This document shows, in pieces, positions 36,283 through 47,165 of a stretch of 64,000 nucleotides of DNA. This DNA comes from Monodelphis domestica (taxonomy: Eukaryota; Chordata; Mammalia; Didelphimorphia; Didelphidae), in contig NC_077229.1 in NCBI RefSeq assembly GCF_027887165.1, forward strand, positions 203,260,822 to 203,324,821, written 5' to 3'. The translations under genes and the position numbers were made by a program. The notes below the pieces were generated by a model. It was given only the letters and a program-made list of their open reading frames with translations, searched no databases and was not told where the DNA came from. How positions within the stretch are numbered: the stretch's first letter is position 1; the number at the start of each line of letters is the position of its first letter.

Positions 36283-37544
36283 TATGGTTACTATATTTTA
36301 TACTTGGGAGTTAATTTTGAAAAATTAGGTCTGAAAAACATTTTTTTTGTAAATTATTACATATATAACCTGAGGTGATTTCTAAAAAAATAAGTGAATA
36401 ACTCCTTTTTAAACAAATAAATACCCTCAAATCTATGTGTTTTCTCCATAAATGGGTTTATGAAACTATAATGGCCCTTTACATAAATTTATCCAGATGT
36501 TATTGGTATAAGGAATAAGACTGACATACAGTTGGTATCTACATAAGATTTCTTATGACCCAGGTCACTCCCTTCCCAGTGCAACTACACCAATTCCTGA
36601 GTAATTAGAACAAAAATTGCCTATAAATCAATGAAAACAAGTGTGCATATGCAGGTGATGGTGAACTCTTAAGGCATTCCTCTATATTAGGCAAATTAGT
36701 CCTGGATTAGATTCCACTATTCTCTCCCTCTAGGTGGGAATAGTCTCCTCCCATTTAGGTAGTATTCTAAGACATCACCTCCTATTAGTGTTATATTCTG
36801 AGGGCTCCTCACTTTTAGATCAATGACTATCATTCCCTGATACTATGACCTCATATAAAAGATTAAATTATTGTTTTGTAATAATATTTTTGAAAGTGAG
36901 GTTGGTTTATTTTGTTTTTTTAACATTGGATTTTGGTATTTTCCATTTTAAGCTTTTCTGTTTTCTTTGATTGTGGTAGGTTCTGTTACTCCAAAACATT
37001 TTCTCTTCAAATTGGTCAGTATCACAAAGGGATGTTATTTAACTTTTTAAAAAATAAAGTAAATTAAAATATAGCAAAAATAAATTTAAATTTAATTTCT
37101 GACAATTCCAAATTATTTTCTGTAATTACTTTTCCCTTTTAAACTTTTCTTTGGGGTGGGGTAAACCAACTTATCATGTTATACATATGTGTAAAATACT
37201 AGTTATTATTATAATTTTAACTCCATCAAATACAAGTTATTTAAGGCTAAGTTTATCTATTTCATATATAAATGTAGTAGGCATTGCAACAATACAACTA
37301 ATTTGCATTATGAACCATTGATAATTGTGGAAGATAGCCCCCATTTTGAAATTAGAAAAGTGGGTCTAGAATTCTACATTTATGCATTTTCTATTAATGT
37401 GCAATGATTACTCTCCATTATTGGGCATTCATCATGTTAGTTACATCTTTGTTGACTTTTATTTGAACTTTATTTGAAACTTTAAATTACGTATTTACTA
37501 ATACCTTCTGTACTCAAAACGAATAGTGTTAACTACTGCTTTAC
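36283..37544. other. Unassigned A/T-rich sequence, probably intronic
   Basis: I see no recognisable repeat in about 1.3 kb between two L1 insertions. If the minus-strand gene continues beyond exon 42364-42574, this is one of the few non-repeat places where its later exons could lie. Confidence 0.35.
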
Positions 37545-37600
37545 ATGCCTCTCTTCAAAAGATTTTGCATCCCATCTGAAATATCCTGGCCCAAATCCTC
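37545..37600 (-). CDS. Speculative small exon of the minus-strand gene
   Basis: On the minus strand a 56-bp segment lies between an AG (37601-37602) and a good donor (AT/GTAAAG, ending at 37543-37544). Joined to the phase-1 end of exon 42364-42574 it stays open and reads 'GGFGPGYFRWDAKSFEERH'. Against it: the acceptor lacks a pyrimidine tract, another AG lies shortly upstream, and the same bases in the neighbouring frame are also open ('GYDNEKEDLGQDISDG'). I cannot tell which, if either, is used. Confidence 0.2.
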
Positions 37601-37696
37601 CTTTTCATTATCATATCCCTTCACCAATGTCATGGAAAATAATAGTATTGCTACTTAAAACTCAGAACTTTTAGGTAAATAATGCTATATTAAAGT

Positions 37697-37713
37697 AATA
37701 TTATTGCCAATAG
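37697..37713. repeat. Target-site duplication, left copy (L1 copy C)
   Basis: 'aatattattgccaatag', 17 bp, repeated exactly at 41563-41579. Confidence 0.95.
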
Positions 37714-37734
37714 ACTTCCGGTCAAGATGGCGGC
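37714..37734 (+). promoter_or_regulatory. L1 5' terminus with ETS-like and YY1-like sites
   Basis: ACTTCCGG (37714-37721) is the complement of an ETS core. CAAGATGGCGGC (37723-37734) matches a YY1 motif; YY1 binding at the L1 5' end is known for human L1. In copy B the same place reads 'caagatggcatc', with the CG lost. Confidence 0.5.
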
Positions 37735-38488
37735 TTAAAGAAAGCTAAAGTTCAGATCTCCGGAAACCCTTCCCTACCAAACTCAAACTATATGCTCCTA
37801 GGGCAGCAAAATTCAAAACGAACAACAGCATAGACCCTGGAAATCCTCCTCCTGGACCTGGACCAAAAGGTACGGCCCCCAAAAGCCAGAACCAGAGATC
37901 ACTCGGACCTAAGGGGTAGGCAGGAGGAAGGTCCCAGGACTCATCCCCCCCAACCCAGAGGGCTGAGTCCAAGACAGCAGAGGGAACCTCAAAGCCTCAG
38001 GGCCAGTTATTCTGAAGGCCACTTCCTGAAAACAACCTGACTCAGTTGCCGGGGCACCCAGACAGCAGGGAAACAGAGAGAGACAGGGGAGCCTGTAACT
38101 CCCTGGCTGGATCCTTCCATTCGAGTCTCACGGAAGGTCCCTGCCTCAGGGCATACTCAGTTCAACCCAGTGAAAGCTAACCTTATCAGGAGCCCTCCAA
38201 ACTCTGGGAAGCCATGGCCCCTCCCCCCTCAGAGTGTAGGCTCTTCTGGCTGGCTAAGGCACTGAAAAACCTCGTGGAGAGTGCCAAGCCAGGCTCAGAG
38301 CATGGAATAAGGCAACGGAGAAGCATTGGGAGGGAACTGAGGAGGGTAGTAACACAGAAACACCAGCAATTCCTGGCCTCCCAGGAAAGACAGAACAGCG
38401 GAGGAGAACCGGATAATTTGCCTAGGGCTAAAACCTCTGAACACCAGACAAAGATAAGAAAAGCTAGACCTCCCCCACTCAGATAGAG

Positions 38489-39450
38489 ATGACAAACTCC
38501 ACAGAAGCACAAAAGCCTCAAAATTCCAAGAAAAACAAGAAGAAGGGGCCAACTTTGGACACATTTTATGGAGCAAAAATACAAAATACAGAGGAGATAG
38601 AAGAGGAAACACAAGCAAATGCTCCGAAACCTTCCAAAGGAAAAGGAAACTCTCCACAAACCCATGAAGAATTGGAATCAGAAAGGATCAAAAAGATGGA
38701 AGCCTTTTGGGAGGAAAAGTGGGAAATAATGCAAAAGAAATTCATGCATCTACAAAACCAGTTTGACCAAAGTGAAAAGGAAAAGTAGGCTCTAAAGGTC
38801 AGAATTAGGCAACTCAAAGACAACGAGCAAGAATTAATAAAGCAAAGCCAAAAGACCGAGAAATTAGAAGAGAACATAAAATATCTCACTGACAAGGTCA
38901 TAGACTTAGAAAACAGAGGGAGAAGAGACAATTTAGGAATAATTGGACTACCAAAAAAGCCAGAAATAAACAGGAAACTCGACATCATAATACAAGATAT
39001 AATCAAAGAAAATTGCCCAGAGATCCTAGAACAAGAGGGCAATACAGGCACTGAAAGAGTTCACAGAACACCCCTACACTAAATCCCAAAAGACAACTCC
39101 CAGGAATGTAATTGCCAAATTCCAAAGCTTTCAAACAAAAGAAAAAATCTAACAAGAAGCAAGAAAAAGATAATTTAGATATAAAGGAATGCCAATCAAG
39201 GTCACACAAGACCTTGCAAGTTCCACTCTGAATGACCTTAAGGCATGGAACATGATTTTCAGAAAGTCAAGAGAGCTGGGCCTTCAACCAAGAATCAGCT
39301 ATTGATCAAAACTGACTATATATTTCCAAGGGAAAGTATGGGCATTCAACAAAATAGAAGATTTCCAAGTTTTTGCAAAGAAAAGACGAGAGCTCTCTGG
39401 AAAGTTCGATATCAAAAAACAAAGAGCATGGAATACCAGAAAAGGTAAAT
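38489..39450 (+). pseudogene. L1 ORF1 pseudogene (copy C)
   Basis: It starts 'MTNSTEAQKPQNSKKNKKKG' and runs open for 99 codons through a basic/acidic N-terminus into the coiled coil ('FMHLQNQFDQSEKEK'), stopping at TAG 38786-38788. After that stop the frame continues clearly: 'LENRGRRDNLGIIGLPKKPE', then 'IIKENCPEILEQEG' and 'ERVHRTP', the typical start of the L1 ORF1 RNA-binding domain. More stops occur from about 39080. An ORF1 stopped at 99 codons would lack its RNA-binding domain. Confidence 0.8.
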
Positions 39451-39899
39451 ATGAAGGAAAGGGAAAAGGAGAAAAATGTTATCTTTTTCTTTCACTCAAA
39501 CTCTCTTCCTTAAGGACTACATTTATATCAATCTATGTATATTAACATGTGGGGAAAATGTAATGTGTAAATAGGGGGGAAAGAAAGACCAAATAGAATA
39601 ATCTTTCTCACACAAAGATTCACATGGGAAGGGGAGGGGAAGAAAACTCCTATAAGAAGGAGAGGAAGAGAGTTTTTACTTAACCTTACTCTCAGGGAAA
39701 TCAACTCTGAGAGGGAAGAACATCCAGATCCATTGGGATCTTGAATTCTATCTTACCCAACAAATAAAGGTAGAAGGGAAAACCAAGTGGGGGAGGGGGG
39801 AGGGAACACAAAAAAGGGAGGAAAGAAGAGGGGGGAGGGGGTTGTAACAAAAAGGGAGGGACTAGAAAGGGAAACATATCAAGGGAGGGGGCAATACAT

Positions 39900-41562
39900 T
39901 AGGTCATAGAAACATGGCACACAAATGCAGAAAAGCAGAAATAATAAATGCAGCCTTTTCAGATCACAAGGCAATAAAAATAATGATCAGTAATGGTACA
40001 TGGAAAAACAAATCAAAAACTAATTGGAAATAAAACAATATGATACTCCAAAATCGTTTAGAGAAGAAATTATAGAAACAATTAATAATTTCATCGAGGA
40101 AAATGACAATGGTGAAACATCCTTTCAAACCTTTTGGGATGCAGCCAAAGAGGTAATCAGAGGTAAATTCATATCCCTGAGTGCATATATTAACAAACTA
40201 GGGAGAGCAGAGATCAATCAATTGGAAATGCAAATAAAAAAACTTGAAAGCTATCAAATTAAAACCCCCCAGCAGAAAACCAAACTAGAAATCCTAAAAA
40301 TTAAGGGAGAAATTAATAAAATCGAAAGTGATAGAACTATTGATTTAATAAATAAGACAAGAAGCTGGTACTTTGAAAAAACAAACAAAATAGACAAAGT
40401 ACTGGTCAATCTAATTTAAAAAAGGAAAGAAGAAAAGCAAATTAACAGCATCAAAGATGAAAAGGAGGATGTCACCTCTGATGAAGAGGAAATTAAGGCA
40501 ATCATTAAAAATTACTTTGCCCAATTATATGGCAATAAATACACCAATTAAAATGATATGGATGAATATATACAAAAATACAAACTGTCTAGACTAACAG
40601 AAGAAGAAATAGAATTCTTAAATAATCCCATATCAGAAAATGAAATCCAACAGGCCATCAAAGAACTTCCTAAGAAAAAATCCCCAGGGCCTGATGGATT
40701 CACCAGTGAATTCTATCAAACATTCAGAGAACAGTTAATCCCAATACTATACAAACTACTTGACATAATAAGCAAAGAGGGAGTTCTATCAAACTCCTCT
40801 TATGACACAAACATGGTACTAATTCCAAAACCAGGCAGGTCAAAAACAGAGAAAGAAAACTATAGACCAATCTCCCTAATGAATATAGATGCAAAAATCT
40901 TAAATAGGATACTAGCAAAAAGACTCCAGCAAGTGATCAGAAGGGTCATCCACCATGATCAAGTAGGATTTATACCAGGGATGCAGGGCTGGTTCAATTT
41001 TAGGAAAACCATCCACATAATTGACCACATCAACAAGCAAACCAACAAGAACCACATGATTATCTCAATAGATGCAGAAAAAGCCTTTGATAAAATACAA
41101 CACCCATTCCTATTAAAAACCCTAGAAAGCATAGGAATAGAAGAGTCGTTCCTAAAAATAATAAACAGTATATATCTAAAACCATCAGCTAATATCATCT
41201 GCGATGGGGATAAACTAGATACATTCCCAATAAGAGCAGGAGTGAAACAAGGATGCCCATTATCACCTCTACTACATTGTACTAGAAACACTAGCAGTAG
41301 CAATTAGAGAAGAAAAAGAAATTGAAGGCATCAAAATAGGCAAGGAGGAGACCAAGTTATCACTCTTTGCAGATGACATGATGGTCTACTTAAAGAATCC
41401 TGGAGATTCAACCAAAAAGCTAATTGAAACAATCAACAACTTTAGCAAAGTTGCAAGATACAAAATAAACCCACATAAGTAATCAGCTTTTCTATATATC
41501 TCCAACACAGCTCAGCAGCAAAAACTAGAAAGAGAAATCCCATTCAAAATCACCTTAGACAA
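39900..41562 (+). pseudogene. L1 ORF2 pseudogene lacking endonuclease and 3' part (copy C)
   Basis: The fragment starts at the end of the endonuclease domain. 40024-40419 is open ('MEIKQYDTPKSFREEIIETI'), and two stops separate it from the RT stretch 40558-41307. RT blocks are well kept: '[15 protein letters not shown]', '[19 protein letters not shown]', '[19 protein letters not shown]', '[18 protein letters not shown]' and '[12 protein letters not shown]'. A small deletion near 41272 shifts the frame; the catalytic '[12 protein letters not shown]' block follows at about 41365-41400. The sequence stops near 41562, so the C-terminal zinc-knuckle region is absent. Confidence 0.85.
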
Positions 41563-41579
41563 AATATTATTGCCAATAG
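41563..41579. repeat. Target-site duplication, right copy (L1 copy C)
   Basis: Exact repeat of 37697-37713. It fixes the 3' end of the insertion inside ORF2. Confidence 0.95.
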
Positions 41580-41699
41580 TGCCATCTTTCCTGAAAGTTA
41601 CTTTTAAAATGCATTCCAAGTAACACCATTGTAGCTTTCCTTTAAATGTTATAAATGAGATAATAGGTTTTTGCTAATTTAGGTAAAGTGTGCGTCTTG

Positions 41700-42235
41700 T
41701 CATGTCATTATTTACTTAGTGAGCTCCAATAACACCCTCTTATCTACAAGATCAAATATAAACTCCAGTTTGGCATTTAAAGCTCATTATAACCTGGACC
41801 CTTACTATTTTTTCTTAGGTGATACTCTTCATTCATTCTATGATCCAGAGACAGTAGCCTACTTGCCCTTCCATGCATAAGATACTTCTCCTACCTCCAT
41901 GTCTTTGCCCTGGCTATTCCCATGTCTGGAATAATTTACCTATGCCTCTTAATTGCCCTTATTTCTTCAGGCCTCAACCCAAATCCAAATACCCTACTCT
42001 ACAAGAGTCCTTAACTAGTAACTCCAATTGTTAGTGTCTTTTCCTCCGAGATTATTTTCCATCTATTCTGTATGCATTTAAAATGCAACTGGCTATTTAT
42101 ATATTGTCTCTTCTATTAGAATGTGAATTCCTTCAGAGAAAAGACTTTTTGCTATTGTTCTTTTCTTTTCTCTTTTCATATTCCCAGCATTTAGCATAGT
42201 GCCTAGCACATAATGGGTGTTAAATAAGGTGGGGT
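41700..42235 (+). mobile_element. L2 3' region
   Basis: A long, well-preserved tail: 'aactccagtttggcatttaa' then 'agctcattataacctgg', 'tctttgccctggctattccc', 'tagaatgtgaattccttcag', 'cccagcatttagcatagtgcc' and 'tagcacataatgggtgttaaat'. Confidence 0.85.
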
Positions 42236-42363
42236 TTTTTTGGTTTTGACTGATGAACTGAATTAGAAAACTCTGTGCCCTTGCACTAACAACAGAATAT
42301 GAATAAAAACCAAATCAAAATATTAATACTAAATCTCTGAGGAAGGAAAAAATGCCAACCCAC

Positions 42364-42574
42364 CTTGAAAAGACTCTTTAGAGGAACCAGCATGAAAAGC
42401 TAGAGGAATCTCTGAATTTTTCTTTTTTTCTTTCTCTGGCTGGTCCGATCTATTTTCCATGTCTGAAGTTGCTTTCTTTCCCTCAGTCATTAAGCATGTT
42501 GGAAATTCTGGGGAGAGCTGTAGATGTCTTTCATATTCTTTTTGATCATCCATACTCAGAGGAAGTTTAATTAT
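42364..42574 (-). CDS. Coding exon of an unidentified split gene (later exon)
   Basis: On the minus strand an acceptor ('tttatctcttaatag' before 42574) opens a 211-bp exon in phase 0. It reads 'IIKLPLSMDDQKEYERHLQL' and continues into a hydrophilic, charged stretch ('DMENRSDQPEKEKKKNSE') before the donor 'caag/gtgggt' at 42362-42363. It ends in phase 1. The frame is open across the whole exon and continues the frame of exon 47454-47718 exactly: '...LCNLYFQ' then 'IIKLP'. The 'lysine-leucine-proline...DDQK-Y' block looks like the end of a folded domain and the rest like a disordered linker. I do not know the protein; OFCC1 (ojoplano) comes to mind but I cannot verify it. The frame past the donor hits a stop after 12 codons, so reading through is unlikely. 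Confidence 0.65.
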
Positions 42575-44004
42575 CTATTAAGAGATAAATCTGTCATCTA
42601 AACAGTTTAAAATATTATGCTCACACAGTAATTTTTCTCTCTAGCATAATAACACAATTTATGAAATCTAAAAGGTCAATTATGAATTCAATTTTCAACA
42701 TCTTGTAATTTTCTTGTTTGATTGCAGGACAAAAGAGGCTGTAGTATGGAATTGTTTCTTATTGTTGTTCTTAAATAAATATCAACAGCTTTTATATTAT
42801 GGCTTCGAATATTATCACTTACTTTTCAAATTCATCCATTCTGTCTTCTAGTTTTTAAATTTTTTTTTCCAAATGATATGCCGCAATTACACATTAACAT
42901 ACATAAAAATATGTGTGTGTGTGTCAGCCTAAGAAGCTGTAACAGTGGGAAATAGAATCAAACGAATAAGTATATAAGTATATAAGTATCCATTGTGTTT
43001 CTTGTGTGCAGATATTTTTTTCAAATGTTACATTCTAAATTCAGGAAAACCATGTACTTAAAATTCAGGAAGTAGTTCCTGATTTGGCAGTATTTTTTCA
43101 CCATGATTTCATTATTCCTTTCATCTGCTCTTCAAGAAAAGTAATAGTATATTCTGTTCATTGCAGAAAATTCCCAGACATGAAACATAAGGTGGGAAAA
43201 AAATATGTTTATATTATTTACCCAGTCAGAGACCTCCATAGGAATTGGATGTAGACATATCATTTAGGAATTGGTCAGTGGAAACTTTTAGGTAAATGAA
43301 ACAACTCATGACATTTCTTTTAAAATACTTAGAAGATTAAATGAGTTAAGTCATAAATCTAAAAAGTAGTTTGCCATTGACTATTAGAATGTTGGCTACA
43401 TTTATCATTATGTCATAAAACTTTATTTTAATATCACTTGTCAAATAATCGTTTAAATCCTGCCTTTAAAAATATCAAATTCTATATAACAATACTTTGT
43501 CTCATTTTATCTGAATGGTGAATTAGTTTTGTTTTGGAATTATTACATGTTATCTTTTTTGCAGTAAGGTAGTAGTACATTTTCACACTCTATCTTGCAG
43601 TGAGGTGAATATTAGATTGCAATTAGCAGAAATTAATAGTGGGAAAACAAAAGTCTTTTCCCTTTTCTTAAAATGTTGACCTAAATTCATTTTCCCAGCA
43701 TGCTGTGTTTTTAATCACACTATTTAATCAAGGAATTTAATCCCTAAATTTAAGCTTTATTTTCACATAACTCATCAATGGCTTTCTTTTAAAAAGTTAC
43801 TTGATCCTGATGATCTTTAGAAAAAATATTCTCCTAACAGTTTGTGTTTATGAGGATAACGCTCTATTACATTAGAGACAGTCACTTTCTAAATTAAAAA
43901 AAAAAACTAGATTACTATAGTAAGACATTTGAAAAGAACTTCTTATTTCAAATTGTCTGAGCACATATATCAAGAAAAAATTACTACTGGATATTCTCGG
44001 GTAT

Positions 44005-44125
44005 CAGTATGGCATGGAAATGGAGCATGGGACTTGGAATCAGAAAGAGCAGAGTTTAAATTGTGCCTCAAACATTTACTAGCTACATGATACTGTGGAA
44101 TTCAATTAATCCCTCTCAGTCCCAA
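44005..44125 (+). mobile_element. MIR-type SINE fragment
   Basis: 'gcatgggacttggaatcaga' then 'aagagcagagtttaaattgtgcctc' and 'ttactagctacatgatactg' match the MIR 5' half. It is cut by the L2 copy that follows. Confidence 0.6.
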
Positions 44126-44129
44126 TCCT

Positions 44130-44656
44130 TCTTTCAGTCACTTAGGCAACAAGCATTTTTTAAGCCCTTACTATATTCTAGGCATTATGATAAGAACTGG
44201 GAATACAAAGAAAGCCAAAAATATGGTCTCTGCCCTCAAGGCTCTAATATTCTAATGAGGGAGATAATATGCAAAAAGTTATCTATATAAACTACTACTA
44301 CTACAATGTATTGGAAAGTTATTGGGGGATGGGATAGGGAAAACCTCCTAGAGAAATTAGGATTTTAGCTGAATCTTGATGGAAGCCAGGAAGATCAGGA
44401 GATAAAGGAAGCAGAGTATTCCAGCCATAAGGGATAGATGTTGAAAAAAGTATGGAGTTGGGAGATACCATTTCCTGTTTGAGGAACTTTAAGAAATTCA
44501 ACTTTTTATACCTTAGAATATGTAGATGGAATTAAAGGATAAGAGAACTGGAGAAGGAAGGGATCAGATTATTAAAGTTTTTAAATATTAAACAGAAGAT
44601 TTTATATTTAATTCTGGAGGTAATTGAGAGCCACTAGAGATTATTGAGTAGGGTTG
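44130..44656 (-). mobile_element. L2, antisense (3' part, left of the LTR)
   Basis: 'aagcccttactatattctag', 'ctctgccctcaaggctctaa', 'aggattttagctgaatcttg' then 'atggaagccaggaagatc' and 'ctggaggtaattgagagccac' are successive antisense L2 blocks. The element is interrupted at 'gtagggttg' by the LTR. Confidence 0.8.
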
Positions 44657-45394
44657 TGTGAATTTTAAAACTACTGCACCCTACTTAGACCATACTTTAG
44701 AAGATCTGATTTAGCTATTTCCTGATTAGTAACAATGGAGATACTTGATTTAACAGAATCAGGTCTTGGGAACTCTACATTGCCTCACCCTACTTAGTTT
44801 AACAAGGTCAAGAATGTCTTCACCTATACTCAAGGATTAAGTATCTAAGAAGATGGCCTTCAACAGACATGTGCAGAAACAGCAGACAGACCCCTGGGCT
44901 GTCCTAAGTCAAGCTAAGCTATCATTGGTACAGATGAGATGCAGGGAAGTGATGTAAAAACGTCTATATAGGGCACATCACTTCCTCTCTTCAGCCTCTT
45001 TCCCCAGAGAGGCGACTCTGGCTGGTAGAATGCTAAGTGTTCCGACATCTTGGCGTGGTGGTAGCTATTTGTCTGGGTTTGGCAGTGAGTTTGCCCTTGA
45101 GCTAATTCAGGTTCAGGCATTTTGGCTGAGCCCTTTTTGAGTTCAGGCTGATTCCTTCTTCCTTACTCTACAAAATCTTACCTTCCTGGAGCCTCTGGTC
45201 TTCCTCCTGGCACAAGCCAGGTGGGAGAAATACTACATCCTTTCCTTCTTCCTTCTTCTTAATTTCTTTCCACTATATCAATTAAATCACCATAAATTTC
45301 CAGCTGACTTGGTTATATTTTTTTTATTTGGGATATCCATGACAGCCAAATAATTAACATAGTTTAGGTCACAACACTAAAATTATCCTTTACA
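44657..45394 (+). mobile_element. Solo retroviral LTR inserted into an L2
   Basis: It runs from TGTGAATTTTAAAAC to ...AAATTATCCTTTACA, 738 bp, with TG...CA ends. It contains 'ctaagtcaagctaagctatc' then 'attggtacagatg', 'agggaagtgatgtaaaa', a TATA box ('tctatataggg' near 44965), and 'tcaattaaatcacc' near a polyadenylation position. It is the same family as the antisense LTRs at 24766 and 25747. The 68-codon frame inside is not a gene. The target duplication is unclear. Confidence 0.75.
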
Positions 45395-45985
45395 GGTGAG
45401 GGAGTGAGAAATTCAGACCTATGCTTTAGAAAAATCATTTTGGCAACAGTGGGACACAGATTATAGCAGGGAAATATTAAGACATAGAGATCAACCATGT
45501 ATTTCCTACATACAAGCCCAGTTATGAGATGATGAGTGACTATATCAGGGTAATGGCTGTATGAGTAGATAAGATGGGACTTATAAGAGAGATGTAATGG
45601 CAAAAACATTAATATTGGATAGGTAGAGTGAAAGTGATAGATAAGAGAAAGATGACACCAAAGGTTTTGTGAATGGGAGTGAATAGGAAAATGTCAGTGC
45701 CCTTGACAATAAGAAGGTAGATTGGAGAAGGAAAACATTTAGGGAGAAAGACATTAAACTATGTTTTGAGCATGATGAGTCTGAGATTTCTAAAAGAGAT
45801 GCAGTATGGTGCCAAAAAGCAGTGTTTATTGACAGATTAATAAATCCAAGAATTATTTGCATAGAGATGATAATTGAACCTATAAGGGCTGTTGAAATCA
45901 ACAAATTAGAAAAGATATAGTATTAGGGGAGGAGAAAAGAAGGCCCAGGGTATAACTCTTTGGAACACTCAAAGTTAGTGAGTAT
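45395..45985 (-). mobile_element. L2, antisense (5' part, right of the LTR)
   Basis: It continues the same L2 where it broke off: 'cagacctatgctttagaaaa' then 'atcattttggcaaca', 'gggtaatggctgtatgag', 'ggcccagggtataactctttggaacac'. Together with 44130-44656 this is about 1.1 kb of L2. Confidence 0.75.
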
Positions 45986-46034
45986 GAATGATATGGATGA
46001 AGATCCAGAAAATGGAATAGAAAATGATCAGTGG

Positions 46035-46095
46035 TCAGAGTTTCCTTAACTATATGAGGTGATTAGAATGATGGCCTCTAAATCTATGATACTAA
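46035..46095 (+). mobile_element. SINE 3' end fragment
   Basis: 'gtttccttaactatatgagg ... gatggcctctaaatctatgata' matches the 3' part of the MIR-related SINE seen at 28185. Confidence 0.5.
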
Positions 46096-46463
46096 ACTCA
46101 TTAACATAAATATTTATCTTTAGTTCACACCCATTCCTGGAGTTATAATTGTTATATGGAATTGGGTATTCATTTTGCTTTTTAAATAGGGATCCTTACT
46201 CCTTTACATCCTTTTTCTCCATTTCATAAGCATATATACTTATTTCAGTCTTTAAGTCATTGATACAAACCTATTTGTATGTAAAATGTCTTGTTAAGAG
46301 ATAAATCCTATGTTAGTAGGAAGACTGGTACATCTATTCAATTTAAGTCCCAATAAGTAAAAGGAGGAAACAGAAAAGAGTGGAGAAAGGAGAGGATTCT
46401 TGACACAAATGACATAGTATATCTAGTATATATAGTAAAGATTCTGCCTCTAAAAGATATATT

Positions 46464-46660
46464 GGGGATACCTATGTGATTCAATGGATTAGAACCATGC
46501 CTACAGATGGGAGGTCCTGTGTTCAAATCTGAACTCAGACATTTCTCTGGGCAAGTAACTTAACCCCAATTATCTGGTCCTTGCTGCTTTTCTGACCTGG
46601 AACCAATACATGGTATTGATTCTAAAACAGAAGGTAAGGCTTTAAAAATATATATATTAT
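46464..46660 (+). mobile_element. tRNA-like marsupial SINE, nearly complete
   Basis: 'gatacctatgtgattcaatg' (A-box end), 'gtcctgtgttcaaatctg' (B box), 'ctgggcaagtaacttaacc', 'gacctggaaccaatacatgg' then 'tattgattctaaaacagaaggtaagg' and an A-rich tail. Confidence 0.85.
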
Positions 46661-46679
46661 CATGTCACCTAGAGAAAAT

Positions 46680-46790
46680 AATTTCAACTCTGCAACTTAT
46701 TTCCCCAGAATCTGTAAATTAAAGACTAAATGATCTCTAGCATCCTTTCCAGTTCAAATATTTTATGATTATATGATACCTTGTCTTTTA
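46680..46790 (+). mobile_element. MIR-related SINE 3' end
   Basis: 'aatctgtaaattaaagacta' then 'aatgatctctagcatcctttccagttc' and 'tatgattatatgat' match the 3' end of the SINE at 28185. Confidence 0.55.
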
Positions 46791-47064
46791 CTTTTGTGGT
46801 ATCTCCTACAACAGGTTAGAGAACCTACTACATAATAATAACTTATGTTTTTGTTTATTGCTCATGCACACCTTTAATTGTGTTCACATAGTATCAAAGT
46901 GATCATCATGGCATGTTAACTAAATTGATTGATTATTCTGTAATTGAAAGATATCATAGATTTTTAAAATTGAAAAATTAGAATTCAAATTTATTAAGCA
47001 GTTTAAACTTGTCAGAAAAAATATATAAATATACAATGCAAAGAATTAGGTAGCTAACTTGCGA

Positions 47065-47165
47065 AGTAGCATAGTATCATGAACTGAATATTTACTGGGA
47101 ATTGGGAAAGCTGGGTTCTATTTCCAGTTCTATCATTAGCTAATTGAATTGCCTCAGACAAAACT
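47065..47165 (+). mobile_element. MIR fragment
   Basis: 'tgggaattgggaaagctggg' then 'ttctatttccagttc' and 'attgaattgcctcagac' resemble the MIR 5' half. Diverged. Confidence 0.45.

Larger units (their letters stand above)
37714..41562 (+). mobile_element. L1 retrotransposon with intact 5' end, missing 3' end (copy C)
   Basis: It begins 'acttccggtcaagatggcgg' at a full-length 5' terminus and carries CpG-bearing 5' UTR, ORF1, spacer and part of ORF2. It stops inside ORF2 ('...caccttagacaa') with no 3' UTR and no poly(A), directly against the second copy of a perfect 17-bp target-site duplication. Most of the endonuclease domain is also missing: spacer sequence runs straight into 'taggtcatagaaacatggca' near 39900, equivalent to copy B position 32820. 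Less decayed than copies A and B, it is probably the youngest L1 here. It lies antisense to the split gene. Confidence 0.9.

Noticed and set aside
36134..36328. Open frame coding for (Asp-Met)n/(Asp-Ile)n
   Set aside because: It is only the translation of the GATATA hexamer repeat.
38186..39051. Minus-strand frames of 120-161 codons with hydrophobic, membrane-like sequence
   Set aside because: They are the antisense of L1 copy C 5' UTR and ORF1; lysine/glutamate-rich sense codons read as phenylalanine/leucine/serine-rich on the other strand.
40558..41307. 249-codon reverse-transcriptase frame as a possible retron or host RT
   Set aside because: It is plainly L1 ORF2 with its neighbours in the usual order, inside a bounded L1 insertion.
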